From positions 6,624,001 to 6,688,000 of the forward strand of contig NZ_LR134352.1 in NCBI RefSeq assembly GCF_900637185.1: a DNA stretch of 64,000 bases. The letters run 5' to 3'. A program made the position numbers and the translations under genes. The stretch is from Nocardia asteroides (GTDB lineage: Bacteria; Actinomycetota; Actinomycetes; Mycobacteriales; Mycobacteriaceae). This document shows, one piece after another, positions 51,280 through 59,092 of this stretch. The stretch's first letter is position 1, and each line of letters starts with the position of its first letter. Below the pieces are notes generated by a model. It had not been told where the DNA came from. It was given only the letters and a program-made list of their open reading frames with translations, and searched no databases.

Positions 51280-52784
51280 GCCAACCAGGCACGTTCCAGC
51301 TGGACGCGGGCGAAGCCGCCGAGGGTGGGCAACCCGCGCACCGGCGCGGCGGCGATGTCGACGCCGTCGGCCATGCCCCACACCAGGTAGCCACCGCGTT
51401 CGAACTCGATGCGCTGGATATCGCGCACCGCCTTGGTGTAGTCGTCGCCGGACGCGGCCAGCGCCTTCGCGGTCGCCGCGTCGAATTCCGGGTCACGGAA
51501 AGCGGTTTCGTTACGGTTGGAGCCGGTGGTCATCAGCTTGTCGGCCAGGAACAGCACCGAGTCGTTGGTGCCCCACGAGACCGTGTACAGCGGCGCGTTC
51601 AGCCAGGTCTGGTCGTAGAAGGCACCGGATTCGACCACCTGCACATCGAGCTTCACGCCGATCTCGGCCAGCTGGGTGGCGATCACCTTGGCCGATTCGA
51701 CCTCGCCGGGGACCTCGGCCTTGGTGACGAACGGGTAGCTGCGACCGGTGTCGAAGCCGGCCTCGCGCAGCAGGGTCTTGGCCCGCTCCACCTCGCGATC
51801 GCGACGCACGGCGGTGTCGTAGGCGGGGTCGGCGGTGCCGAGGATGTCGGCGGCGGTGCTGCCGTAGCCGGAGTGCACCTGGTTGACCAGCGCGGTCCGG
51901 TCCACGCCGAGCCGCAGGGCGGTCCGCACCCGCGCGTCGGCGAAGGGTCCGTCGGCGGCGCGCATGGCCACGCCCAGCATGGTGTCGTTCGCGCGCCGGA
52001 CCACCTGCAGGTCGCCGCGGCCCGCGGCGGTGCGCCCGGCGATCGCGCCGACGTTCGAGGCGAGGTCGATCTGGCCCCCGAGCGCGGCGTTGCCCAGCGC
52101 GGTGACGCTGTCGAACATGGTCACCTCGATCGCGTCGAGCAGCGGCGGGGTGCCGTGCCAGCGCTCGTTGCGGACCAGCCGCGCGTTGCCGTTCTGATAG
52201 GACTCCAGCCGGAACGGCCCGGTGCCGACGGCGGCGGTGAAGTCGGTGGTGCCCTGCGGCACCGTGAAGGTCATCAGCCGAAGCAGCAGCGGCAGTTGGG
52301 TATTGGGTGCGGGCACAGTGAACACCACGCGGTTCGGCCCGTCGGCGACGATGTCGTTCTCGGCCACCGGCATCTTCGACGCGCCGCCGACCTGCCGCAG
52401 CCGCCGCATGGACCAGACCACGTCGTCGGCGGTGACCGGCGCGCCGTTGTGGAAGGTGGCGCCCTCGGCGATGGTGAAGGTCCAGCGCCGGTTGTCGGGC
52501 GAGGGTTCCCAGCGCGAGGCGAGACGCGGCGCGACATTCGGGTCACCGCCGGGGACGGTGAGCGCGTCGTAGACGAGCGAGGCGATCAGGAAGTCGCTGT
52601 CGTTGCTGAGGTTGGCGTGCGGATCTCGTTCGATCCGGGCGGCGGTGCCGAGCGCGCCGACGCGCAGGGTGCCACCCTGCTTCGCGGGTCCGTCGGCCTC
52701 CTCGTCGCTCGTGCACGCGGCCACCAGTAGCAGTGCGGTGACGCCGAGCCCGGATTGCAGGAGCTGCCTGCGAGTGAAACCCAT
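51276..52784 (-). CDS. ABC importer substrate-binding lipoprotein, SBP_bac_5 family
   Basis: A 502-aa protein from ATG 52782-52784 with a GAGGGAGG site. It starts with a twin-arginine signal (FTRRQLLQSGLGVTALL) ending in the lipobox VAAC, so it is probably Tat-exported and lipid-anchored. The SBP_bac_5 body includes ALTVPGGDPNVAPRLASRWEPSPDNRRWTFTIAEGATFHNGAPVTADDVVWS, the signature of DppA/OppA/NikA proteins. First gene of the importer operon; an IdeR-like box lies 55 bases before its start. Nickel, heme, peptide and opine-metal ligands are all known for this family. Confidence 0.9.
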   Translation of the reverse strand: MGFTRRQLLQSGLGVTALLLVAACTSDEEADGPAKQGGTLRVGALGTAARIERDPHANLSNDSDFLIASLVYDALTVPGGDPNVAPRLASRWEPSPDNRRWTFTIAEGATFHNGAPVTADDVVWSMRRLRQVGGASKMPVAENDIVADGPNRVVFTVPAPNTQLPLLLRLMTFTVPQGTTDFTAAVGTGPFRLESYQNGNARLVRNERWHGTPPLLDAIEVTMFDSVTALGNAALGGQIDLASNVGAIAGRTAAGRGDLQVVRRANDTMLGVAMRAADGPFADARVRTALRLGVDRTALVNQVHSGYGSTAADILGTADPAYDTAVRRDREVERAKTLLREAGFDTGRSYPFVTKAEVPGEVESAKVIATQLAEIGVKLDVQVVESGAFYDQTWLNAPLYTVSWGTNDSVLFLADKLMTTGSNRNETAFRDPEFDAATAKALAASGDDYTKAVRDIQRIEFERGGYLVWGMADGVDIAAAPVRGLPTLGGFARVQLERAWLA

Positions 52785-52838
52785 GATGTTGCCTCCCTCG
52801 AACCGCATGCGCCGCACCCCTTTTGCCGACGCCGCAAA

Positions 52839-52857
52839 CTAGGCGAGGCTAGCCTAA
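52839..52857. promoter_or_regulatory. IdeR/DtxR-type iron box, importer side
   Basis: CTAGGCGAGGCTAGCCTAA agrees with the IdeR consensus (TTAGGTTAGGCTAACCTAA) at 15 of 19 positions. It stands 55 bases before the binding-protein start. Iron-loaded IdeR would block transcription when iron is plentiful. Confidence 0.8.
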
Positions 52858-52991
52858 AACCAGCGCGGGGTGGGGAGCTTCGTCGCCACCGTCACCGAAC
52901 CGCAGTCGACTCGGACACCCCGGACGACCACCCCGTCGACGGCTGGGGTACAACTGCCCGTTATGTGAACCCGCTATTTCCGAGCGACACA

Positions 52992-53010
52992 TTAGGTAAG
53001 TCTTGCCTAA
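52992..53010. promoter_or_regulatory. IdeR/DtxR-type iron box, biosynthesis side
   Basis: TTAGGTAAGTCTTGCCTAA matches the IdeR consensus at 15 of 19 positions and is itself near-palindromic (TTAGGnAAG/CTTnCCTAA). It lies 77 bases before the dioxygenase start, 134 bases from the first box. The 303 bases between the divergent starts hold nothing else. Confidence 0.85.
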
Positions 53011-53087
53011 TCAGAATACAGGCACTACCTTCGCACATCGAGTCCGAATTTCACCCGCGTTCGACCGATGCGAAGAAGGGATGGCCG

Positions 53088-54194
53088 GTGAAAAGCGTTC
53101 TGTCCGAACGTATGACGTTTCACCTGCACGACATCGAACAGCGCGAGCTGCCCCACGACGCCGCCTCGGCCGTCCGCGCTCTCGCGTCCGACATTCGTCA
53201 CCGATTAGGTGACACACTTCACACCACCACCTTGCACGACCCCGCGTTGCTGGCCCAGATCGCGAGTCGGGTCGACGAGCTCCCCGACGCCGTCCGCGAC
53301 GCCGTGCGCCCACCCGCCACCGCGGCGGGCGCCACCGTCGTACGCGGTCTGCCCGTCGACGACGCCGAATTCGGCCCGACCCCGCCGCATTGGCAGGCCG
53401 CGGCCACCGGCGCCGCCGCTACAAGCTCGCTCGATCTCGACATCGCGATGCTGTTGCTGGCGCGCTGCGCGGGTGAGCCGTTCGGCTGGGCAGGCCAGCA
53501 GAACGGCAGGCTGGTCAACAACATCGTGCCCGCGGCGGGCCACGAGGACGAGCAGTCCGGCGCGAGCAGTTCCACCCTGCTCAGCCCGCACACCGAGGAC
53601 GCCTTCCACGCCGCCCGCGCGAACCTGCTGATGCTGACCTGCCTGCGCAATCGCGACCGGGTCGCCACCACGGTGTCGTCGGTGCGGCAGGTCGAGCTGA
53701 CCGAGGGCGACCTGCGCACGCTGTCCGTGCCGACGGTGCCGATCCTGCCCGACGTGTCCTACGGCACCGGCTTCGACCAGCCCGCCCCCGCGCTGCCGAC
53801 CGTGTGGTTCGACGAAAATGGCAGTCCCACACTGCGTTACGATCCCGCCTACACCCCGCTCGACGACGCCGACCCGGTGTTCGCCGCGGCCTACACCCGC
53901 CTCACCGCCGAGCTGGCCCGGGTCTGCCACGCGCCCGCGCTCGCGCCCGGGGAGATCCTGCTGCTGGACAACGATGTCGCCGTGCACGGCCGGGTGCCGT
54001 TCCGCGCCCGCTACGACGGCACCGACCGCTGGCTCAAGCGCGTGAACATCCGGTTGCCCGAACGTCGCAGGCGCGCGCAGGAGTCGTCCGAGAATGGGTA
54101 TGGGCAAGAAGTGATCGCGCCGTTCCGGGCGAGCACCGATCGGACAGCAGAGCGGGGCAGGACAGATGAACGAGGATCCGTTGAACAACCGTGA
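53088..54194 (+). CDS. clavaminate synthase/VioC-like Fe(II)/2-oxoglutarate dioxygenase
   Basis: A 368-aa protein from GTG 53088 (AAGGG upstream; ATG 53112 is an alternative). It belongs to the TauD-fold branch of VioC, OrfP and asparagine oxygenase, enzymes that hydroxylate free amino acids. The iron ligands are His168 and Glu170 in SPHTEDAFH and His300 in LLDNDVAVHGR; RARYDGTDRWLKRV (about 306-319) is the 2OG-binding region. GWAGQQNGRLVNNIVP is also typical. First gene of the iron-boxed operon; overlaps the next by 29 bases. The substrate could be free diaminopropionate, arginine, asparagine or a pathway intermediate. Confidence 0.85.
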   Translation: MKSVLSERMTFHLHDIEQRELPHDAASAVRALASDIRHRLGDTLHTTTLHDPALLAQIASRVDELPDAVRDAVRPPATAAGATVVRGLPVDDAEFGPTPPHWQAAATGAAATSSLDLDIAMLLLARCAGEPFGWAGQQNGRLVNNIVPAAGHEDEQSGASSSTLLSPHTEDAFHAARANLLMLTCLRNRDRVATTVSSVRQVELTEGDLRTLSVPTVPILPDVSYGTGFDQPAPALPTVWFDENGSPTLRYDPAYTPLDDADPVFAAAYTRLTAELARVCHAPALAPGEILLLDNDVAVHGRVPFRARYDGTDRWLKRVNIRLPERRRRAQESSENGYGQEVIAPFRASTDRTAERGRTDERGSVEQP

Positions 54195-55176
54195 CCGAAG
54201 CATCCCGCTGCGGGTGCTCTCGCGCAGCGACCTGGCCGACGTGCCGATCACCCCGGCGGAGGTGGTCCGGGCCGTCGAGGAGGCGTATCTCGCCTTCGCG
54301 GCAGGCGAATCCGACAACCCGCGCAAGCTGAGCGTCGCCGATCCCGGCGGTTCCTCGGTGTCCTACGCGATGCTGGGCCGCGACGGCAGGCGCCGGGTGG
54401 TGGCCATGAAGACCTCCTACAAGTTCGATCCCGGCCACGACCGCAGCACCAAGCGGTACTACACCACCATCACCCTCTACGACGACACCACCGGCGCGCC
54501 CATCGCGATGATGGACTGCGCCAGGGTCGGCGCGCTGCGCACGCCGGCGGTGTCGGCGCTGCTGGTGCGCGAGACCGTGCGGCGCGGCGCCGAGAGCGCC
54601 CTGCTCATCGGCACCGGCACCCAGGGACGCAACGCCCTGCCACACCTGCTCGCGGCGAATCCGCAGTTACGCAAGCTGATGGTGTTCGGCACCCATCCCG
54701 AGGGACTGGCCGCGGTGCACGCCCACCTCGCCGAGGCGGCGCCGCACGCGCTGCTCGAAGTGGTCGACGACCCCTACGCGGCGGCGCCGCAGGCCGACGT
54801 GGTGCTGGCGACCGCGGGGCCGGGCACCGAGGTCGCGCTCGAATCCGAGCATCTCGCACCGGGCTCGGTCGCCGTGCTGGTCGGCTACGGGCTGGCGCCC
54901 TCGACACTGGTCGACGCGGACCGGGTGGTGGCGACCAGTGCGGCGCAGATGGCACTCACCGGCACCGACATGGCCGGGCCCGACGGGACCCTGCGCAGCG
55001 TCGACGCCGAATTGCCGCAGATCCTCACCAGGGCAGCGGTCGCGCGACGCCGCGAGGACGAGAAGATCTTCGTCTACAACAGCGGCCTGGTGCTCACCGA
55101 TATCGCGGTCGCGCACGCCCTCGCGGCCCGCGCCATCGCCGAGGGACGGGGCGTCGAGGTGCCGCTGTGGGACTGA
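54166..55176 (+). CDS. ornithine cyclodeaminase/mu-crystallin family enzyme, SbnB-like
   Basis: A 336-aa protein from ATG 54166. The substrate lysines are in VAMKTSYKF and the family arginine in DCARVGALRTPAVSALLVRE; the Rossmann motif is ALLIGTGTQGRNALPHLL (about 145-162). The family includes ornithine cyclodeaminase, alanine dehydrogenase and SbnB, which oxidatively hydrolyses N-(1-amino-1-carboxyethyl)glutamate to L-2,3-diaminopropionate and 2-oxoglutarate. With the SbnA-like gene in the same operon the SbnB role is likeliest; cyclodeaminase activity (proline from ornithine) is the alternative. Overlaps both neighbours. Confidence 0.75.
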   Translation: MNEDPLNNRDRSIPLRVLSRSDLADVPITPAEVVRAVEEAYLAFAAGESDNPRKLSVADPGGSSVSYAMLGRDGRRRVVAMKTSYKFDPGHDRSTKRYYTTITLYDDTTGAPIAMMDCARVGALRTPAVSALLVRETVRRGAESALLIGTGTQGRNALPHLLAANPQLRKLMVFGTHPEGLAAVHAHLAEAAPHALLEVVDDPYAAAPQADVVLATAGPGTEVALESEHLAPGSVAVLVGYGLAPSTLVDADRVVATSAAQMALTGTDMAGPDGTLRSVDAELPQILTRAAVARRREDEKIFVYNSGLVLTDIAVAHALAARAIAEGRGVEVPLWD

Positions 55177-56573
55177 CGGATACCGATGGCGGCGTCGGTG
55201 GTTCGTCCGCCGACGCCGTCGTTGTGCGTCCGGTGGACCCGCCGCGTGCGCGGCCCAGCCACTGCGCACCACCGCTGCCCGCGGCGATCGGCGCGCTGGA
55301 ACGGCGGCTGATGGACGATCCGGAAGTGCTCGGCGATATCGCCGAGGCCGTCGGCGGGCCGTTCCATGTGCTGTTTCCCGAGCGAGTCGCGTTGAACATC
55401 AAGGCCTTTCAGCGCGCGTTCACCGCCGCGGGCGTCGACGGGTTCGTCTACTTCGGGAAGAAGGCGAACAAGGCGGCCTGTGTGGCTCGGGCGTGCGCGG
55501 ACGGCGGCGCGGGTATCGATGTCGCGAGCACCGGTGAACTGGTCGCCGCACTGGCACAGGGTGTGCGGGGTGCGGACCTCATGATCACCGGACCCGCGAA
55601 GTCCGACGAGCTGCTGTGGCTGGCGGCCCGGCACGATGCGTCGATCGCGCTCGACGCGCTCGACGAGCTGGACCGGCTCACGGGCATGGACCTGCCGGCG
55701 CGCGTGCTGCTGCGGGTGCTTCCCGAGGGATCTACCAGCCGCTTCGGCCTGGACCCGGACGAACTAGACCAGGCCGTCCGGACGATCGTGCCGCGTGGGC
55801 CGATCGAGTTGCGCGGCTTCAGTTTCCACCTGTCGGGGTACGACGCGATCGCGCGCGCCGAGCAGGCGGCCGGTCTGGTCGAACTCTGCCTGCGGGCACG
55901 GGCGGCCGGGCATCCCGCCGACACCATCTCGATCGGCGGCGGCTTCGGTGTCGACTACCTCGACGCCGAATCCTGGGCGCAGTTCCGGAACTCACCGAGC
56001 GACGACTGGTTTCACGGCGAAGCGCCCACCGGCGGCTACTACCCGTATCACTTCCCGGCCCCCGGCGCGGACATGCTCGCCGCCATCCTGGCGCACAACG
56101 ACCTAGCCGGGCTCTTGCGCGACAACGGAATCCGGCTCGCCGTCGAACCGGGCCGCGCGCTGCTCGATCAGGCGGGCAGTTCCGTGTTCCGGGTGCAGGG
56201 CGTGAAAACCCGGACCGCGCACGGCGAACCGTACGACATCCTCACCGTCGACGGCACCAGCCTGAGCCTGTCCGAACAGTGGTTCGCCAGCGAATACCTG
56301 CCCGATCCGGTGCTGTGGCCCGCACGGCCCGGCGCCCCGGCGCCCAGCTGCGTCGGCGCCACCACCTGCCTGGAATCCGACCTGCTGAGCAGGCGTCGGA
56401 TCCCGCTGTCGCGGCGCGCCCGCGTCGGCGATCTGCTCGTCTACCCGAACACCGCCGGGTATCAGATGGACTCCAACGAGTCCCCGTTCCACGAACTCCC
56501 GCTCCCGCCGAAGGTCGTGCTGCGCGAGCACGGCGCCCGGCTGCGCTGGACCCTGGACGCCACCGCCCGCTGA
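55167..56573 (+). CDS. LysA/Y4yA-type PLP-dependent decarboxylase (fold type III)
   Basis: A 468-aa protein from GTG 55167 (10-base overlap with the OCD-family gene). PLP Lys99 is in VYFGKKANKA; FSFHLSGYD, SIGGGFGVDY, and AVEPGRALLDQAG are the barrel motifs; the C-terminal C-x-E-S-D motif GATTCLESDLL supplies the catalytic cysteine from the partner subunit. It fits the diaminopimelate/ornithine decarboxylase superfamily, nearest in feel to Y4yA proteins; SbnH of staphyloferrin B synthesis is in the same superfamily and decarboxylates a citryl-diaminopropionate. About 45 extra N-terminal residues are Pro/Arg-rich. Product and substrate unknown. Confidence 0.8.
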   Translation: MGLTDTDGGVGGSSADAVVVRPVDPPRARPSHCAPPLPAAIGALERRLMDDPEVLGDIAEAVGGPFHVLFPERVALNIKAFQRAFTAAGVDGFVYFGKKANKAACVARACADGGAGIDVASTGELVAALAQGVRGADLMITGPAKSDELLWLAARHDASIALDALDELDRLTGMDLPARVLLRVLPEGSTSRFGLDPDELDQAVRTIVPRGPIELRGFSFHLSGYDAIARAEQAAGLVELCLRARAAGHPADTISIGGGFGVDYLDAESWAQFRNSPSDDWFHGEAPTGGYYPYHFPAPGADMLAAILAHNDLAGLLRDNGIRLAVEPGRALLDQAGSSVFRVQGVKTRTAHGEPYDILTVDGTSLSLSEQWFASEYLPDPVLWPARPGAPAPSCVGATTCLESDLLSRRRIPLSRRARVGDLLVYPNTAGYQMDSNESPFHELPLPPKVVLREHGARLRWTLDATAR

Positions 56574-56610
56574 TCCCCCCGAGCTCCCGACCCGATGGAG
56601 GAACAACCCC

Positions 56611-57645
56611 ATGGCTCTCGTCACCCGCGTGACGGATCTGATCGGCCGCACTCCCCTGTTCGAACTCGCCGTCACCGACACCGGCACCCGGCTGCTGCTC
56701 AAGCTCGAACAGTTCAACCCGACCGGCGCCGCGAAGATCCGGATGGCCCGTTCGATGGTGCTCGACGCGGAGCGGCGAGGTTTGCTGCGCGATGGCGGGC
56801 ATATCATCGAGTCGACGTCCGGGAACACCGGACTCGGCTTGGCGGTGATCGCGGCCGAACGTGGCTACCGGTTCACCGCCGTGGTCGACAACCACGCCTG
56901 TAAGGACAAAATACGCGCGATGAAGGCCATGGGCACCGACCTGGTGTTCGTCGCCGACGACGGTGACGACGAGCTCGCCACCTCGGCACGGGAGGACCTC
57001 GCCGAGGCGATGGCGGCCGCCCGCGACGACGCGTACTTCACCGAACAGCACAACAACGACGCCAACGCCGTCGGCTACTACGCGGTGGCCGAGGAGTTGC
57101 TGGACGAGGTGGAGCGGGTCGACATCCTGCTGTCGGCGGTCGGCACCGGCGGGTCGCTGTTCGGCACCGCCACCCGCTTGCGCGAACTCGGCAAACCCGC
57201 CAGGGTGATCGGCGTGGAACCGGTCGGATCCATCGCCTTCGGCGGCGAGGGCGGCCCGTACTGGCAGTCGGGCACCGGCACGCCGCCCGGCGCGACCATC
57301 GGCACCGCGGTCGACTATTCCCAGCTCGACGAGGGCGTGAAGGTGAGCGACGTCGACGCCTTCGCCACCGCGCGGGCCGTCGCCAGGACACACGGGCTGC
57401 TGATCGGCGGTTCGGCGGGCGGTTCGGTGCACAATGCCCTGGCGCGGCTCGAGGAGTTTCCGGCCGGGTCGACGGTGGTCACCATCGTGTGCGACGGTGG
57501 CGAGAAGTACCTCGACACCGTCTTCGACGACGACTGGATGGCCGCGCGGGAGCTGCTCGACCCCGCCGCCGAGTGCGAGGTCACCACGCTGCTGCGCCGC
57601 TATTCGCCGCTGCGGCGCCACGACGAATTGATGGAGGTCAGGTGA
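56611..57645 (+). CDS. SbnA-like PLP enzyme (cysteine synthase family), diaminopropionate pathway
   Basis: A 344-aa fold-type II PLP enzyme from ATG 56611 with GGAGGAAC. The Schiff-base lysine is Lys42 in NPTGAAKIRMARSM, where CysK-type enzymes have NPxxSxKDR. HIIESTSGNTGLGLAV and FTAVVDNHA follow the SbnA pattern (ESTSGN, VVD) rather than CysK (EPTSGN, MPE). The PLP phosphate loop is AVGTGGSLFG. SbnA joins O-phosphoserine and glutamate to give the substrate of SbnB. The window's true Cbs (10403) has the standard residues, so this paralogue is not a housekeeping cysteine enzyme. Confidence 0.8.
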   Translation: MALVTRVTDLIGRTPLFELAVTDTGTRLLLKLEQFNPTGAAKIRMARSMVLDAERRGLLRDGGHIIESTSGNTGLGLAVIAAERGYRFTAVVDNHACKDKIRAMKAMGTDLVFVADDGDDELATSAREDLAEAMAAARDDAYFTEQHNNDANAVGYYAVAEELLDEVERVDILLSAVGTGGSLFGTATRLRELGKPARVIGVEPVGSIAFGGEGGPYWQSGTGTPPGATIGTAVDYSQLDEGVKVSDVDAFATARAVARTHGLLIGGSAGGSVHNALARLEEFPAGSTVVTIVCDGGEKYLDTVFDDDWMAARELLDPAAECEVTTLLRRYSPLRRHDELMEVR

Positions 57646-57682
57646 GCGCGAGCACGCGCGAGACGAATCCCGGAGTGGGTGG

Positions 57683-59074
57683 GTGAGCACCAAGGCCACC
57701 GACAACAGCGCGCTGGCCAAGCTGGCGACGCCGATCGCGCTCACCCAGCTGGCGCAGATCGCGGTCTCGACCACCAATCTGGTCCTGATGGGCACACTCG
57801 GGATCCGTGAGGTCGCCGCGGGCGGGCTCGCGCTGGTGCTGTTCAACCAGATCCGCACCATGTGCGTGGGGTTGATCACCGGCACCGGCAATCAGATCGC
57901 CGGTGCGGTCGGCGCCGCGGGCAAGCGCGGCGACTCCCCCGACGACGAGATCCGCGACGTGGTGCGGGCCGCGTTCGTCATCGCGACCATCGCCGGTCTG
58001 CTCGGCGGCGCGCTGCTGATCGGGCTGGGCTGGGTACTGCCCTGGCTGGGGCAGGACGAGGGGGTGTTCGCACTCGCTCGGCCGATGATGATCGCGCTGG
58101 CGCCCGGCCTGCTGCCGTGTCTGTGGTTCCAGGTACTGCGTCAGTACACCGTCGGCATGCAGCGGCCGCAGGCGCTGCTGCTGGTGACGCTCGGCTCGGT
58201 GGCGCTGAACCTGGTGCTCGCGCTCAGCTTCATCCACGGCTGGGCCGGACTGCCCGCCAGCGGTCTCACCGGTGTGGGCATCGCGACCTCGCTCGTCTTC
58301 CTGATCACCTTCGGGGTGTTCTGGGCGATGGTGGCGCGCGACGACACACTCGGCCCGATCCTGCCGCGCACGCCGTGGCCGGTGCGCTGGTCGATCGTGC
58401 GCGAGGAACTGCGCCTCGGCACCCCGATCGCGCTGACCTACGGGTCGGAAGCGGGCATGTTCTCGGTGCTGGCGCTGGTGATGGGCAGTTTCGGGCCCGC
58501 CGCGCTGGCCGCGCACAATGTGGTCTACCAGATCATCTACATCGTGTTCCAGGTCGCGATCGGCATCTCGCACGGCGCGTCGATCCTGGTCAGCCATGCC
58601 GTCGGGCGCGACGAGTACAGCCACGCGCGGGCGCTGGCCTGGCTGGCGCTGCGCCAGGCGGGCGTCGTCGCCGCGATCACCGGCGTGGTCTACGTGGTGG
58701 CCCCCGACCTCGTGCTCGCCCCGTTCCTGGACCTCGCCGACACCGACACCGTCGCGATCGCCCACACCCTGCTGCTCATCGGCATCGTCCTGCAGTTCTT
58801 CGACGCCGCCCAGAACATCGGCACCGGTCTGCTGCGCGGTCTCAAGGAGACCTCGGCCGGCTTCCGCCTGTCCCTGGTCGGCTACTGGGGTGTCGGTCTG
58901 CCGGCGGCCCTGCTGTTCGCCTTCCCCCTGCACCTGGGCCCGGCGGGGGTGTGGTGGGGTCTCACCGCAGGCTTGGCCACCACCGCGGTCCTGATGCTGC
59001 GCAAGTACCTGTCGCTGCTCGATCGCGCCGGGGCCGCACAGCCCAGCAGGATCCCGGCGACCCAGTCGACCTGA
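57683..59074 (+). CDS. MATE-family efflux transporter
   Basis: A 463-aa protein from GTG 57683 with twelve hydrophobic segments in two similar halves. The N-terminus LAKLATPIALTQLAQIAVSTTNLVLMGTLG is typical of MATE (NorM/DinF) proteins, and the second half opens likewise with LRLGTPIALTYGSEAGMFSVLALVMGSFG. GTGNQIAGAVGAAGKRG and GISHGASILVSHAVGRDEY are the loop motifs between helices. MATE pumps use Na+ or H+ gradients. As last gene of the iron-boxed operon it is the likely exporter of the product. It ends 19 bases before the convergent kinase gene. Confidence 0.88.
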   Translation: MSTKATDNSALAKLATPIALTQLAQIAVSTTNLVLMGTLGIREVAAGGLALVLFNQIRTMCVGLITGTGNQIAGAVGAAGKRGDSPDDEIRDVVRAAFVIATIAGLLGGALLIGLGWVLPWLGQDEGVFALARPMMIALAPGLLPCLWFQVLRQYTVGMQRPQALLLVTLGSVALNLVLALSFIHGWAGLPASGLTGVGIATSLVFLITFGVFWAMVARDDTLGPILPRTPWPVRWSIVREELRLGTPIALTYGSEAGMFSVLALVMGSFGPAALAAHNVVYQIIYIVFQVAIGISHGASILVSHAVGRDEYSHARALAWLALRQAGVVAAITGVVYVVAPDLVLAPFLDLADTDTVAIAHTLLLIGIVLQFFDAAQNIGTGLLRGLKETSAGFRLSLVGYWGVGLPAALLFAFPLHLGPAGVWWGLTAGLATTAVLMLRKYLSLLDRAGAAQPSRIPATQST

Positions 59075-59092
59075 CCGATGGCGGTGCGGCGC

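Noticed and set aside
53199..53217. Possible third IdeR site containing ATTAGGTGA
   Set aside because: Only a half-site matches and it is inside the dioxygenase coding region.
55167..56573. Diaminopimelate decarboxylase of lysine biosynthesis (lysA)
   Set aside because: Context is a metabolite operon and the N-terminal extension and motif details (FGKKANKA, GATTCLESDLL) differ from housekeeping LysA.
47708..59074. Hidden NRPS, polyketide or NIS synthetase gene in the iron-boxed island
   Set aside because: All frames were read; no adenylation, condensation, carrier or IucA/IucC motif is present. If one is used, it is encoded outside the window.
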